From Empedobacter stercoris (GTDB lineage Bacteria; Bacteroidota; Bacteroidia; Flavobacteriales; Weeksellaceae), in the NCBI RefSeq assembly GCF_020281205.1, contig NZ_JACXZC010000022.1:1-54897 (forward strand): DNA of 54,897 nucleotides, read 5' to 3'. Numbering within the stretch: the first letter of the stretch is position 1; every line of letters begins with the position of its first letter. The notes below the pieces were generated by a model that did not search any database, was not told the DNA's origin, and saw only the letters and a program-made list of their open reading frames with translations. The translations under genes were made by a program, and so were the position numbers. Positions 7,867-16,190 of this stretch are shown here, in pieces.

Positions 7867-9975
7867 ATGTTCAATAAAAAACTTTTTTACGGAATGATGG
7901 TTGGTTCTTCAATCTTAGCCACTTCTTGTAGTCAAAAGTCAACAAATACGATGTGGAACGATACAAATCCTTTTTTCGAGGTAAGCAAATTGCCTTACCA
8001 AACAGCTGATTTTACGAAAATTAAGAACGAAGATTTCAAACCTGCTTTATTGCAAGGAATGGCTGAACAATTAGCTGAAATTAATAAAATTGCAACGAAT
8101 CCTGCAGCACCAACTTTTGAAAATACGTTGGTTGAAATGGAAAAATCTGGACAACTTTTAACTCGTGTAAGTCATGTTTTTGGATTATTGACAGGAGCAA
8201 ATACAAACGAAACATTGCAAGCAATAGAGGAGGAGATGTCTCCTAAATTTGCAGCACACAGCGATGCAATTTATTTGAATGATCAATTATTTCAACGTAT
8301 AAAAAGTTTATACGAAAATAAAAAATCGTTGAACTTAGATAAAGAATCTGCTCGATTGTTAGATGTGTATTACCAACGATTTGAATTGGCTGGTGCTAAT
8401 TTAACTTTATCGCAGAAAGACGAATTGAAAAAATTGAATGGAGAAATCGCTTCACTTGAAACAAAATTCTCGAATCAATTATTGAAAGGAACAAAAGCTG
8501 GGGGTGTAATCTTTACAAAAGAAGAATTAGCAGGATTAAGCGAAGCTGATTTGGAATCGTTCAAACAAGCAGATGGAACATATTTGATTAGTTTATTAAA
8601 TACAACACAACAGCCAGAATTACAAAATATGTCGAATCCAGTATCACGAAAAAAATTATTTGATGCAGCTTGGATTCGAACAGAAAAAAATGATGAAAAT
8701 GATACGCGTGCTACAATTTTAGCTTTGGTAAAAAGTCGTGCGGAGAAAGCTAAATTGTTAGGTTTTAATAACTATGCAGAGTGGAATTTACAAGATCAAA
8801 TGGCACAAAATCCTACTGCTGCAAAAGGTCTTTTGAATAAAATGATTCCTGCTGCAACAGCAATGGCGCAAAAAGATGCATTAGAATTTGAAACTTTAGC
8901 AAAAAAAGAAAATTCGTCAAATACTTTATCAGCTGCAGATTGGAATTATTATGCTGAAAAAGTGCGTAAAGAAAAATATGACTTAGATGAAAATGAAATG
9001 AAATCTTATTTTGTTTTAGAGTCTGTTGTAGAAAATGGTCTTTTCTTTATGGCGAAAGAATTGTACGGAATTACATTCAAAAAACGAACGGATATTCCAA
9101 CTTGGCACGAAGATGTAAAAGTGTACGAATTGTTTAATGAAGATGGTTCACAATTAGGATTATTCTATACAGATTATTTCAAAAGAGATTCTAAACAAGG
9201 AGGTGCTTGGATGAGTAATATCGTTGAGCAATCGCACTTATTCGGGACAAAACCTGTAATCTATAATGTAGGTAATTATACAAAACCTGCAAAAGGTCAA
9301 CCTGCGTTGATTTCGTATGATGATGTGGTTACAACTTTCCACGAATTTGGACATGCTTTACACGGTTTTTTTGCGAATCAAACTTACCCAACCTTATCAG
9401 GAACGAATGTTTCGAGAGATTTTGTTGAGTTCCCATCTCAATTTCACGAACATTATGTAACAGAGCCTTCTGTACTAAGAAACTACGCAAAACATTATCA
9501 AACAGGTGCTACAATTCCTGATGCGTTAGTAGAAAAAATGAAAAAAGCAGCTAACTTTAACAAAGGTTATACATTAACAGAATTACTTTCTGCAGCATCG
9601 TTAGATTTGTCTTGGCATACAGTTTCTTCAGATCAAACAATAACGAATGTAGATGAATTTGAGAAACAAGCATTGATAGCGAATAAAACAAATTTACCAC
9701 AGGTTCCGCCACGTTATCGTTCTACGTATTTTAGCCATATTTTTGGGGGAGGTTATGCAGCAGGTTACTTCGCTTATATTTGGGCAGAAATGTTAGATCA
9801 TGATGCATACGAATGGACATTAGAAAATGGAGGAATGACTAGAGAAAATGGTCAAATTTTACGTGATAAAGTTTTCTCTCAAGGTAATTCGGATAACTTG
9901 AATGAAGTGTACAAAAATTTTAGAGGTAAAAATCCATCAATTGAACCGATGTTAAAATACCACGGATTGAAGTAA
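7867..9975 (+). CDS. dcp: M3 family metallopeptidase (peptidyl-dipeptidase Dcp-like), lipoprotein
   Basis: Zinc oligopeptidase of family M3, 702 aa, that trims dipeptides from short peptides. Zinc site: H492-E-F-G-H496 in TTFHEFGHALHGFF, with the third ligand Glu521 in DFVEFPSQF. A signal peptide with lipobox-like ATSC near residue 20 puts it in the periplasm or on a membrane, which is usual for Bacteroidetes copies whereas E. coli Dcp is largely soluble. Full length. Monocistronic; ends at a hairpin that overlaps the next promoter. Whether it is a true dipeptidyl carboxypeptidase or another M3A peptidase is inferred. Confidence 0.87.
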   Translation: MFNKKLFYGMMVGSSILATSCSQKSTNTMWNDTNPFFEVSKLPYQTADFTKIKNEDFKPALLQGMAEQLAEINKIATNPAAPTFENTLVEMEKSGQLLTRVSHVFGLLTGANTNETLQAIEEEMSPKFAAHSDAIYLNDQLFQRIKSLYENKKSLNLDKESARLLDVYYQRFELAGANLTLSQKDELKKLNGEIASLETKFSNQLLKGTKAGGVIFTKEELAGLSEADLESFKQADGTYLISLLNTTQQPELQNMSNPVSRKKLFDAAWIRTEKNDENDTRATILALVKSRAEKAKLLGFNNYAEWNLQDQMAQNPTAAKGLLNKMIPAATAMAQKDALEFETLAKKENSSNTLSAADWNYYAEKVRKEKYDLDENEMKSYFVLESVVENGLFFMAKELYGITFKKRTDIPTWHEDVKVYELFNEDGSQLGLFYTDYFKRDSKQGGAWMSNIVEQSHLFGTKPVIYNVGNYTKPAKGQPALISYDDVVTTFHEFGHALHGFFANQTYPTLSGTNVSRDFVEFPSQFHEHYVTEPSVLRNYAKHYQTGATIPDALVEKMKKAANFNKGYTLTELLSAASLDLSWHTVSSDQTITNVDEFEKQALIANKTNLPQVPPRYRSTYFSHIFGGGYAAGYFAYIWAEMLDHDAYEWTLENGGMTRENGQILRDKVFSQGNSDNLNEVYKNFRGKNPSIEPMLKYHGLK

Positions 9976-9997
9976 TCAGTCTAAAATAATAACAACT

Positions 9998-10029
9998 TAA
10001 AAATCCAGGACATAGTTCTTGGATTTTTT
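9998..10029 (+). terminator. terminator of the M3 peptidase gene
   Basis: AATCCAGGA pairs with TCTTGGATT (one G-T pair) around a 6-nt loop, then a T run. The descending arm contains the TTG of the next promoter. Confidence 0.75.
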
Positions 10030-10049
10030 TCGTATTATGAATAAATTTG
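10019..10049 (+). promoter_or_regulatory. yebC-family gene promoter
   Basis: TTG at 10019-10021, 20-bp spacer, perfect TAAATTTG at 10042-10049; ATG 22 bp downstream. Confidence 0.7.
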
Positions 10050-10070
10050 CAACTATTAAAACAAGTATAA

Positions 10071-10802
10071 ATGGGAAGAGCATTTGAATTTAGAAAAGGA
10101 CGTAAATTGAAACGTTGGGCGGCAATGTCTAAAGCGTTTACTAAAATTGGGAAGGATATCGTAATGGCAGTAAAAGCAGGAGGGCCTGATCCGCATTCAA
10201 ATTCTCATCTTCGTGCGGTAATTCAGAATGCCAAAGCGGTTAATATGCCGAAAGATAATATCGAACGCGCAATCAAAAAAGCATCTGATAAAAATACAGA
10301 AAACTATAAAGAAGTAATTTTTGAAGGTTATGGACCGCATGGAATTGCAATGTTAGTTGAAACTTCTACAAACAATAACAACCGTACAGTTGCCAGCGTT
10401 CGTTCTTACTTTAGTAAATGTAATGGACAATTAGGAACACAAGGTTCTGTTGAATTTATGTTTGATCATATTTGTAATTTTAAAATTCAAAAACCTGAAG
10501 GGGTTGATATGGAAGAATTAGAATTTGAAATGATCGATTTTGGTGTAGAAGAAGTTTTTGAAGATGAAGATGGAATTGTGTTAATTGCACCTTTTGAGAA
10601 TTATGGAACAATCTTTAAATCTTTAGAAGAGGGCGGATACGAAATTATATCATCAGAATTTGAAAGAATTCCTCAAACAACAAAGGAATTAACAGAAGAA
10701 GAAAGAGCTGACATCGAGAAATTGTTAGAGAAATTTGATGAAGATGAAGACGTGAATAACGTGTATCATACAATGAAAGAGGATGACGAAGAAGATGAAT
10801 AA
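10071..10802 (+). CDS. YebC/PmpR family protein
   Basis: YebC/TACO1-family protein, 243 aa, the usual length. It starts MGRAFEFRKGRKLKRWAAMS, followed by the family blocks GPDPHSNSHLRAVIQNAKAVNMPKDNIERAIKK and YEVIFEGYGPHG. The C-terminus is strongly acidic. Members have been described both as DNA-binding regulators and as ribosome-associated factors that help translate difficult stretches; the sequence does not decide between these. The residues after MGRAF differ from the classic MAGHSKW start but match Bacteroidetes members. Monocistronic between hairpins. Confidence 0.85.
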   Translation: MGRAFEFRKGRKLKRWAAMSKAFTKIGKDIVMAVKAGGPDPHSNSHLRAVIQNAKAVNMPKDNIERAIKKASDKNTENYKEVIFEGYGPHGIAMLVETSTNNNNRTVASVRSYFSKCNGQLGTQGSVEFMFDHICNFKIQKPEGVDMEELEFEMIDFGVEEVFEDEDGIVLIAPFENYGTIFKSLEEGGYEIISSEFERIPQTTKELTEEERADIEKLLEKFDEDEDVNNVYHTMKEDDEEDE

Positions 10803-10830
10803 TATCTTTTCTGAAAACTATAATTTATTA

Positions 10831-10862
10831 AACCATTCAATTTAATTGAGTGGTTTTTTTTA
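10831..10862 (+). terminator. terminator after the yebC-family gene
   Basis: AACCATTCAATT pairs with AATTGAGTGGTT (one T-G pair), then eight Ts. Confidence 0.8.
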
Positions 10863-10884
10863 TCTTTAAAGCTAAATTGTATTC

Positions 10885-11292
10885 ATGATCAAAACACTTA
10901 CAATTTTAGGTTTAGTTTTGCAGTTTTTAGCTTTTTGGATGGCAGCTCCAGAAATTTTAGGAGCAGATTGGTTGAGAAAAACAGAAGACCTAATACGTAA
11001 AATGATTCGTCAAATCCCTCAGCTAATATTAGCTGTTTTTGGAATGTTTATGGGAATGATGTTTTATCATTCAATTAGTTCTTTAATTGTATTTATTTCA
11101 GTGCTTATCATCGTAGGGGTTATGTTGCTTTTTTATAAAAAATTAGAACAAATTCTTGATGACAAAATTTCACGACCATTAATTGAAAAATTAATTTTAA
11201 ATGATGCTTTCCGATTTACTTTATTAAAGTTTGCAGCATTATTTTTTACACTTGGTTTCATAATTCAGGTCGGTTTAGTCCTTTTTACCTAA
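10885..11292 (+). CDS. hypothetical multi-pass membrane protein
   Basis: 135 aa, not recognised. Four hydrophobic stretches (about 3-20, 48-68, 70-88, 112-132) make it an inner-membrane protein; a basic amphipathic stretch (LRKTEDLIRKMIRQ) follows the first. A possible -7 element TATCTTTA at 10861-10868 overlaps the end of the previous terminator. It precedes tRNA-Ser without a visible hairpin. No function can be assigned. Confidence 0.65.
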   Translation: MIKTLTILGLVLQFLAFWMAAPEILGADWLRKTEDLIRKMIRQIPQLILAVFGMFMGMMFYHSISSLIVFISVLIIVGVMLLFYKKLEQILDDKISRPLIEKLILNDAFRFTLLKFAALFFTLGFIIQVGLVLFT

Positions 11293-11363
11293 TTATTTTA
11301 AAAAATAGTTATTTGATAATGAATTAACTAACAAGTTGTATAAAAAAAACTTTAAATCAAGGT

Positions 11364-11393
11364 TTGGTAATTCGAAAAAGCGTTCTATATTTG
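11364..11393 (+). promoter_or_regulatory. tRNA-Ser promoter
   Basis: TTG 11364-11366, 19-bp spacer, perfect TATATTTG at 11386-11393; start predicted about 24 nt before the tRNA. Confidence 0.7.
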
Positions 11394-11423
11394 CACTCGC
11401 AATACGGCAATAAACGCTGTGTA

Positions 11424-11508
11424 GGAGAGTTGGCAGAGTGGTCGAATGCGGCAGTCTTGAAAACTGTTGAGGGTCACACCTCCGGGGGTTCGAATCCCTC
11501 ACTCTCCG
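11424..11508 (+). tRNA. tRNA-Ser (TGA)
   Basis: 85-nt class II tRNA with acceptor GGAGAGT/ACTCTCC, anticodon TGA in CTTGAAA, a long variable arm and discriminator G73. The integrase fossil starts 330 bp downstream, so its 3' end is a plausible attB, but no second copy of the tRNA tail was found. Confidence 0.97.
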
Positions 11509-11534
11509 CAACTTTAAACAAAGTTGATTCAAAT

Positions 11535-11567
11535 AACCTCTATTTTTAACGAAATAGAGGTTTTTTA
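11535..11567 (+). terminator. tRNA-Ser terminator
   Basis: AACCTCTATTT (11535-11545) pairs with AAATAGAGGTT (11552-11562), then Ts. Confidence 0.85.
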
Positions 11568-11838
11568 TGCAATAAACTTTCAGATTAAAACATTTGTTTC
11601 AGAAAAACAGCGACTATTTAGCGACCTATTTTAATTTCAAAAAAAGGTCGCAGAAATATTAAAGAAATAAGTCCTATCCCTTTACCCAAAAGAGATAGTA
11701 AAAAAGGACAATGAAAATACCCTAACCTTTTTCATAGCCCTTGTCATAGCCTAACCAAGAACGTGTCCAATAGATGAACATCTTGATTCTACACTAATAA
11801 CACTTTAAATTTTATCTAACCAATAAAAATTGAATCAG
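11568..11838. other. intergenic stretch upstream of integrase fossil
   Basis: No gene. It contains GCGACC (11621-11626) and GGTCGC (11646-11651) as an inverted repeat and a short tandem echo of GCGAC-TATTT. These could be integrase arm-type sites, but nothing proves it. Confidence 0.3.
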
Positions 11839-13059
11839 ATGAGACAGAATCTTAAAATTAATGTTGGTCCACATAACTCAAAGACCAATAAACAAGGACT
11901 ACAACCAATATACTTTACAATCCGTATAGCCAATAAACGCTACGAATTCTCCACAAAAAAATACATCGATCCTAAAACGTGGGACCACAAAAATTCCAAA
12001 ATCAAAGGAAAGACAGAAGAAGCCTATTCAATTAATGGTTACCTAGAAGTCATCAAATCTAAAATAATTAACCTCGAAATTCAATACAGCTTACGTAATG
12101 AAGTTTTAACAATAGAAGAAATAAAACAATTCCTTAATTCACAAGGCAACGCAAACAAACGTATGCTAGTACCTATCTTCCATCAACACAACGATCAATT
12201 AAAAAAAATAATCAACAAAGAAGTCGCACTTGGAACAATAGAACGCTATGAAACCACACTAAAGCACATCAAAGAATTTCTAAAACATCAATACATAGCT
12301 ATTGATGATATCGACCACGCTTTTATTATGGATTTAGATTTCTATTTTCGAGCCGAACGCAAATGCAACAATAACACAACAGTCAAATATATTAAGAATT
12401 TCAAAAAGATAATTAGAGAATGTATGGCAAAAGATTGGATTCAAAAAGATCCATTTGTCAATTATAAACCGAAAGTCGAAAAAGTAGAACGAATCTTTCT
12501 TTCGCAAGAGGAAATCTATGCGATTTACGAAAAAGAACATTGCACTGAAAGATTAAACCTTGTAAGAGATATTTTTATTTTTTCCTGCTATACAGGTTTA
12601 GCCTATATTGATATTTTTAATTTAACGAAAAACCATATCGTAAAGGGTATTGATGGTCAATTGTGGATTCATACTTATAGACAGAAAACTTCTACTCCTA
12701 CAAAAATTCCATTATTAAATATTCCGTTAGACATAATCGAAAAATACAAGGAACATTTTTTATGTCAAAACTGAAAATTATTACCTGTATTCAGTAACCA
12801 AAAGATGAATGCATACCTTAAAGAAATTGCAACTTTATCTGGGATCAATAAAGAACTGACTTTTCATTGTGCTAGACATACGTTTGCAACAACGGTAACA
12901 CTTTCCAATGGTGTACCAATCGAATCAGTTTCCAAAATGTTAGGTCATACAAATATCACGACAACGCAACATTATGCAAGGATTACGGAACAAAAAATTA
13001 TTCATGATATGGAACATTTAAAAAATGTAATTCAAAACAGAAAGATATTTCAACTATAA
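11839..13059 (+). pseudogene. tyrosine-type integrase, broken by one in-frame stop
   Basis: Conjugative-transposon type integrase of Bacteroidetes, 406 codons counted from ATG 11839. The N-terminal arm-binding domain and a SAM-like core-binding domain (about 110-210) precede the catalytic domain. The catalytic HCARHTFA, LGHTNITTTQHYARI and nucleophile Tyr are intact; the first catalytic Arg is replaced in TGLAYID, which is typical of this subfamily. A TGA at 12772-12774 lies inside an otherwise uninterrupted frame: the family sequence resumes directly after it with KLLPVFSNQKMN. A single substitution (e.g. GGA to TGA) explains it. Readthrough aside, the protein is inactive. Located just after tRNA-Ser, a usual target. 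Confidence 0.88.
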
Positions 13060-13135
13060 ATTTAATTTTTAGAATTGTTGAATTTGTATTAAATTTCTGA
13101 ATAATAACAATTTAACTAACCGTAATCAAAATTAG

Positions 13136-13576
13136 ATGAGTCAAGAATTAATTTCGAAATTCAGCAATTTTGAATTACAATTAGCTGAATTAAAGTTTGC
13201 ATGTGATGATCCAATCGAAGAGTCTAAAAAAGCAATCGCTTTAATTACAGACTTCTTAGATCAGATCCAAATGATTTTAACTACTCACCAATTTAATTCA
13301 TTGCAAGACGAATTAGATTATTTCAAAAAAGACTAACCAAAAATTTACGAGAAGTTACATTATTACAAATCATTAAAAGTAATAGAAGCCAAGAAAGACT
13401 CATTTTGTTTGGATGTAAAACAAGAGATTGAAATCTTAGAGGCCTCAAGAGATAGCCTTAAAATTTTTCAAGACCAAGAGATTTTAATGCTATCTTATTG
13501 TAACACCAGTTCATTGGAGGAAGAAGAAAAGCGCGGGTTCAGAAAACTAATGCGACACTATAAATTATTAATTTAG
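13136..13576 (+). pseudogene. RteC-like protein, broken by one in-frame stop
   Basis: RteC is the regulator of excision genes in CTnDOT-type conjugative transposons. The frame runs 147 codons, with TAA at 13334-13336 inside it. Residues before the stop (ELISKFSNFELQLAEL and DELDYFKKD) and after it (PKIYEKLHYYKSLKVIEAKK) continue the RteC pattern of a DYFK...KP...LIYY...IE core. AAA to TAA would explain the stop. The C-terminal DNA-binding part seems shorter than in full RteC (~250-300 aa). It belongs with the integrase fossil. Confidence 0.65.
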
Positions 13577-13583
13577 TGTTGTT

Positions 13584-13718
13584 ATGAGCTAAAATTATAC
13601 AAGATTAACCCTTCAAGAACTATTTAAAATTGAGAAATATTTAGATCAAAAACTTTCCATTTCATCCATTGCTATTTTATTAAATACATTTTGTCGTACT
13701 TCATCACTTCGTAGATAA
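13584..13718 (+). pseudogene. IS30-type transposase N-terminal scrap
   Basis: Starting at ATG 13584 (third codon is a stop), the frame reads NYTRLTLQELFKIEKYLDQK then LSISSIAILLN, which matches the helix-turn-helix start of IS30-family transposases (LT..E...IE.......SI..IA..L.). The expected STISREL block has decayed. Only about 45 codons remain. Confidence 0.5.
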
Positions 13719-13727
13719 TAAATTTAA

Positions 13728-13845
13728 TTATTTTAGTTTAGATTTTAGTATTTCATAAGGTGTTTTTCCTTTAAATGATCCATGTGGTCTGTTGAAATTA
13801 CAAAATTTCTGTATTGTTTGTATATCTATTGTGTGGTTTTAGTGG
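13728..13845 (-). pseudogene. DDE (rve-type) transposase C-terminal scrap
   Basis: The minus strand reads IQKFCNFNRPHGSFKGKTP, then YEILKSKLK and stop. The NRPHGS-x-KGKTPYE block is the C-terminal end of IS481/IS3-type transposases (rve_3). The rest of the element is missing; the sequence to the right is unrelated. Confidence 0.7.
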
Positions 13846-14184
13846 GATAAATTTATGAATTGAAGATGAGTTTTTTTGATTGTAGATTTGCAACTAATTC
13901 AGTTGCTTAATTTTTTGTATCTTTGTGCAATAATTGGTTTACAAAGCTTCTTTTATTTGCTTTACTGTACAAATTTATCGCTTCAGTTTATGTTTAGCAC
14001 TTAAACTTTATTATCAAATTGGTACTACATTTTTTATCCAAGCATTTTATTAGTAATAAAAGCGTAAGCTATTTTACAGATTTAGTTTTCAAATTTTTTA
14101 TTTTTAAAATTTGAAAGAAAATATAAAAATTAAAAGTTTTTCAAGTAAATCGGGTTAAATTCAAATTATAAAAAATATATAAAT
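13846..14184 (+). promoter_or_regulatory. long leader of the cold-shock gene
   Basis: No coding region. A perfect -7 match TATCTTTG lies at 13918-13925, although its -33 spacing is poor. If used, the leader is about 250 nt. An 11-bp perfect hairpin, TTTCAAATTTT (14087-14097) with AAAATTTGAAA (14106-14116), lies 70 nt before the start codon. Long structured leaders are usual for cold-shock mRNAs; the link here is inference. Confidence 0.4.
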
Positions 14185-14613
14185 ATGGCAGATTCATATT
14201 CTAAGAAAGAGAATATCAAGAAAAAAGAGAAAAAAAGACAAGAAAAACTTCTTCAAAGAGAAGAAAGAAAAACAAATAACAACAAAGGAAAATCATTAGA
14301 AGAAATGATTGCTTATGTTGATATCAATGGAAATTTAACAGATGTTCCTCCACATTTACAAAATAGAGAAGAGGATTTGTTAAGTCGCCAAGAAAATCCA
14401 AATACAGCGTTTGATCCTACACAAGTTTTTACGGGTGTAATCAATTCTTTTAATGAGAAAGGATTTGGTTTTATTACAGAAGAAAAATCAAACGATAGCA
14501 TATTTTTTCACCAAAGTCAATTGAAACAAGAAGTGAAAAAATATGATAAAGTAACTTATAAGAAAGAAATTTCTGAAAAAGGTTTCAGAGCTATCGAAAT
14601 CAATAAAAAATAA
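14185..14613 (+). CDS. cold-shock domain protein with basic N-terminal extension
   Basis: RNA/single-strand-DNA binding protein, 142 aa. The C-terminal cold-shock domain (about 80-142) contains RNP1-like KGFGFI (92-97) and RNP2-like IFFHQS (106-111). The first 40 residues are Lys/Glu-rich with KTNNNKGKSLEEM, a conserved feature of the flavobacterial two-part cold-shock proteins, which differ from the ~70-aa CspA type. It probably acts as an RNA chaperone during growth or temperature shifts. No operon partner; the gene ends facing the iron-sulfur protein. Confidence 0.85.
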   Translation: MADSYSKKENIKKKEKKRQEKLLQREERKTNNNKGKSLEEMIAYVDINGNLTDVPPHLQNREEDLLSRQENPNTAFDPTQVFTGVINSFNEKGFGFITEEKSNDSIFFHQSQLKQEVKKYDKVTYKKEISEKGFRAIEINKK

Positions 14614-14623
14614 TAGTTTAGTA

Positions 14624-14827
14624 TTATTTAAAACTTAAAGCACCAGAAGGACATTGAGAAACTTGTTTCTTAATTTCTTCGCTGCTTGCGTTTTCAGGTT
14701 TTATCCAAGGTTTTTCTTTAGGATGATATACTTTTGGGAGTAATTTAGTGCAAATTCCTGCATGCTCGCACAATTCAGGTTTCCAAATTATGGTAACTTC
14801 TCCGTTCGTGTACTCGTGTTGGCTCAT
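14624..14827 (-). CDS. YjdI-like 4Fe-4S mono-cluster domain protein
   Basis: Small divergent ferredoxin-like protein, 67 aa from ATG 14827 (an upstream ATG at 14860 would add 11 residues). The conserved pattern YTNGEVTIIWKPELCEHAGIC then QCPSGALSF carries the cysteines of the Fer4_19/YjdI family, which are thought to hold one 4Fe-4S cluster; the role is unknown. The shorter start is preferred because relatives begin a few residues before EY.NGE. Convergent with the cold-shock gene, 10 bp apart. Confidence 0.8.
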   Translation of the reverse strand: MSQHEYTNGEVTIIWKPELCEHAGICTKLLPKVYHPKEKPWIKPENASSEEIKKQVSQCPSGALSFK

Positions 14828-14884
14828 TTTTTTGAATTTTAATTGATTGAAATTACTCAAAAATGTTCAATATTAAAAATTAAA

Positions 14885-15082
14885 TTAATCTTTATTAATC
14901 TTTGTGCTTTTCAGTTGTATACTTTCAATTTTTATCGTAATCCCTGACATTTCAGCTAATTTAGTGGCAATATTTAGACCTAATCCCGAACCAGAAATAT
15001 GTACAGTTGCATCATTTTCTGCGCGAAAAAATCGTTCCTGTACGAGTTTCAAATCATCTGCATTTATTTCAAATCGTAAAAT
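14885..15082 (-). pseudogene. sensor histidine kinase C-terminal fossil
   Basis: The minus strand reads KLVQERFFRAENDATVHISG then SGLGLNIATKLAEMSGI, the F-box and G2 box of a HATPase_c domain, ending at TAA 14885-14887. Upstream of 15082 the frame is broken by stops and the N and G1 boxes and the whole input part are missing. About 66 codons of a former two-component kinase remain; no partner regulator is nearby. Confidence 0.65.
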
Positions 15083-15263
15083 ATTATAACATCACTTCCG
15101 ATGATTGTCAACATTTTGTTTTGAATTAATATTCAAATGTCTTAATGTTTAGTTACTCTTAAAAGTAAATAAGGGAATCTTAAGAATGGCAATATACTGG
15201 AAAATTAGTCATGAATAAAAGTTAATAAATCGTAAAAAAGAGGTTTTTAAATAGAAATAATTG

Positions 15264-15271
15264 TAAATTTG
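15264..15271 (+). promoter_or_regulatory. -7 element of the 81-aa gene
   Basis: Perfect TAAATTTG, placing the start about 18 nt before ATG 15296. No good -33 TTG is present. Confidence 0.4.
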
Positions 15272-15295
15272 TTATTGGTTTATAAAGCAGGTAAA

Positions 15296-15541
15296 ATGGA
15301 AGAGATTTTAAGCAATGAAAAAGAAGAAAAGTTTTTAAATTATTGGGAAAACAGGTTTACAACAATTTTTAAAAACAATACAAGTTGGACAACTTTGTTT
15401 TTGACTGTGAACAAATCTACTTTTCCAGATTCATTAAATATTGAAACATTTTGTAAGAAATTTATGCAGGATTTCAATATGAAATTAACATATAAGCTTG
15501 ATGAATCTGATAATGAATACGATTTAACAATAACGAGATAA
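15296..15541 (+). CDS. hypothetical protein, 81 aa
   Basis: Unrecognised small cytosolic protein, start at ATG 15296 (a TTG nine codons upstream overlaps the -7 element and is unlikely). Composition is mixed alpha/beta with no motif: an acidic N-terminus, then WENRFTTIFKNNTSWTTLF and a C-terminal beta-like YKLDESDNEYDLTI. It ends at a strong terminator shared with the convergent gene. Confidence 0.6.
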   Translation: MEEILSNEKEEKFLNYWENRFTTIFKNNTSWTTLFLTVNKSTFPDSLNIETFCKKFMQDFNMKLTYKLDESDNEYDLTITR

Positions 15542-15544
15542 GAT

Positions 15545-15586
15545 AAAAAATCTCCTTTCAAATTTTTGTAAGGAGATTTTTTTTAT
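15545..15586. terminator. bidirectional terminator
   Basis: AAAAAATCTCCTT pairs with AAGGAGATTTTTTTT. Confidence 0.85.
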
Positions 15587-15599
15587 TTCTTTCTTACAG

Positions 15600-16112
15600 C
15601 TATTTCAATTTGAAACTATTTACAATAGAAACAAAATCACTTTTCATGATATCTCGGTCTTCGAAACTACAATATTGTAGAATTTGATAAACAAACTCTT
15701 TTGTTTCGATAACAGTTTGCAAAAAATAAATGTGACCAGATTCGGGTTCATTTGTCTCAAATTCAGCATAAGCGAAATTGAATCCTTGTTGATACGAAAC
15801 ATAAGGTTTTTTTAGATATTTAAATCCGTTTTGTGTCGTATACGGCTCTATAGAATTCAATGTATAGTCGATCATATCTAATTTAGGATCGGCTAATTTT
15901 AATTCATCTTTATGCTCGAAAATTAAAAATCCGTACGAATTTGGTTTTGGTGCAATACTTTCAAATTGAATAGTTGCATAGTCATTTAATCCAATTGTGC
16001 GCTGATAATCTTTCGGAATTGTTAATACAAACGATTCAGCTCCACGTATTTTTTGTTGAGCAAAAAGTGTTGAGCAAAAGAGTAGGGTACAAATGAATAC
16101 TATATTTTTCAT
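15600..16112 (-). CDS. hypothetical secreted protein
   Basis: 170 aa with a clean signal peptide (MKNIVFICTLLFCSTLFAQQ, cut after FAQ or FA), so exported to the periplasm. The mature part is beta-rich with no motif I recognise (FVLTIPKDYQRTIGLNDYAT, FLIFEHKDELKLADPKLDM). Transcribed away from the rhodanese gene's 3' end, 79 bp downstream of it, and could be read from the same transcript. Confidence 0.6.
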   Translation of the reverse strand: MKNIVFICTLLFCSTLFAQQKIRGAESFVLTIPKDYQRTIGLNDYATIQFESIAPKPNSYGFLIFEHKDELKLADPKLDMIDYTLNSIEPYTTQNGFKYLKKPYVSYQQGFNFAYAEFETNEPESGHIYFLQTVIETKEFVYQILQYCSFEDRDIMKSDFVSIVNSFKLK

Positions 16113-16190
16113 GTATAATGTTTGAGTTGAAGAATACGAAAATAGCCTTGGTGTTCCAAGGCTATAACGTTATTTATTGCAAAAAATTGT

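Noticed and set aside
11293..11532. Minus-strand ORF of 79 codons
   Set aside because: It runs through tRNA-Ser and its promoter, and its composition is that of a shadow frame.
12805..13059. Independent small integrase gene
   Set aside because: It is in the same frame as the preceding integrase and continues the family sequence directly after one stop codon.
11509..15000. attR copy of the tRNA-Ser 3' end
   Set aside because: Searched by eye for the TTCGAATCCCTCACTCTCC tail downstream; none found.
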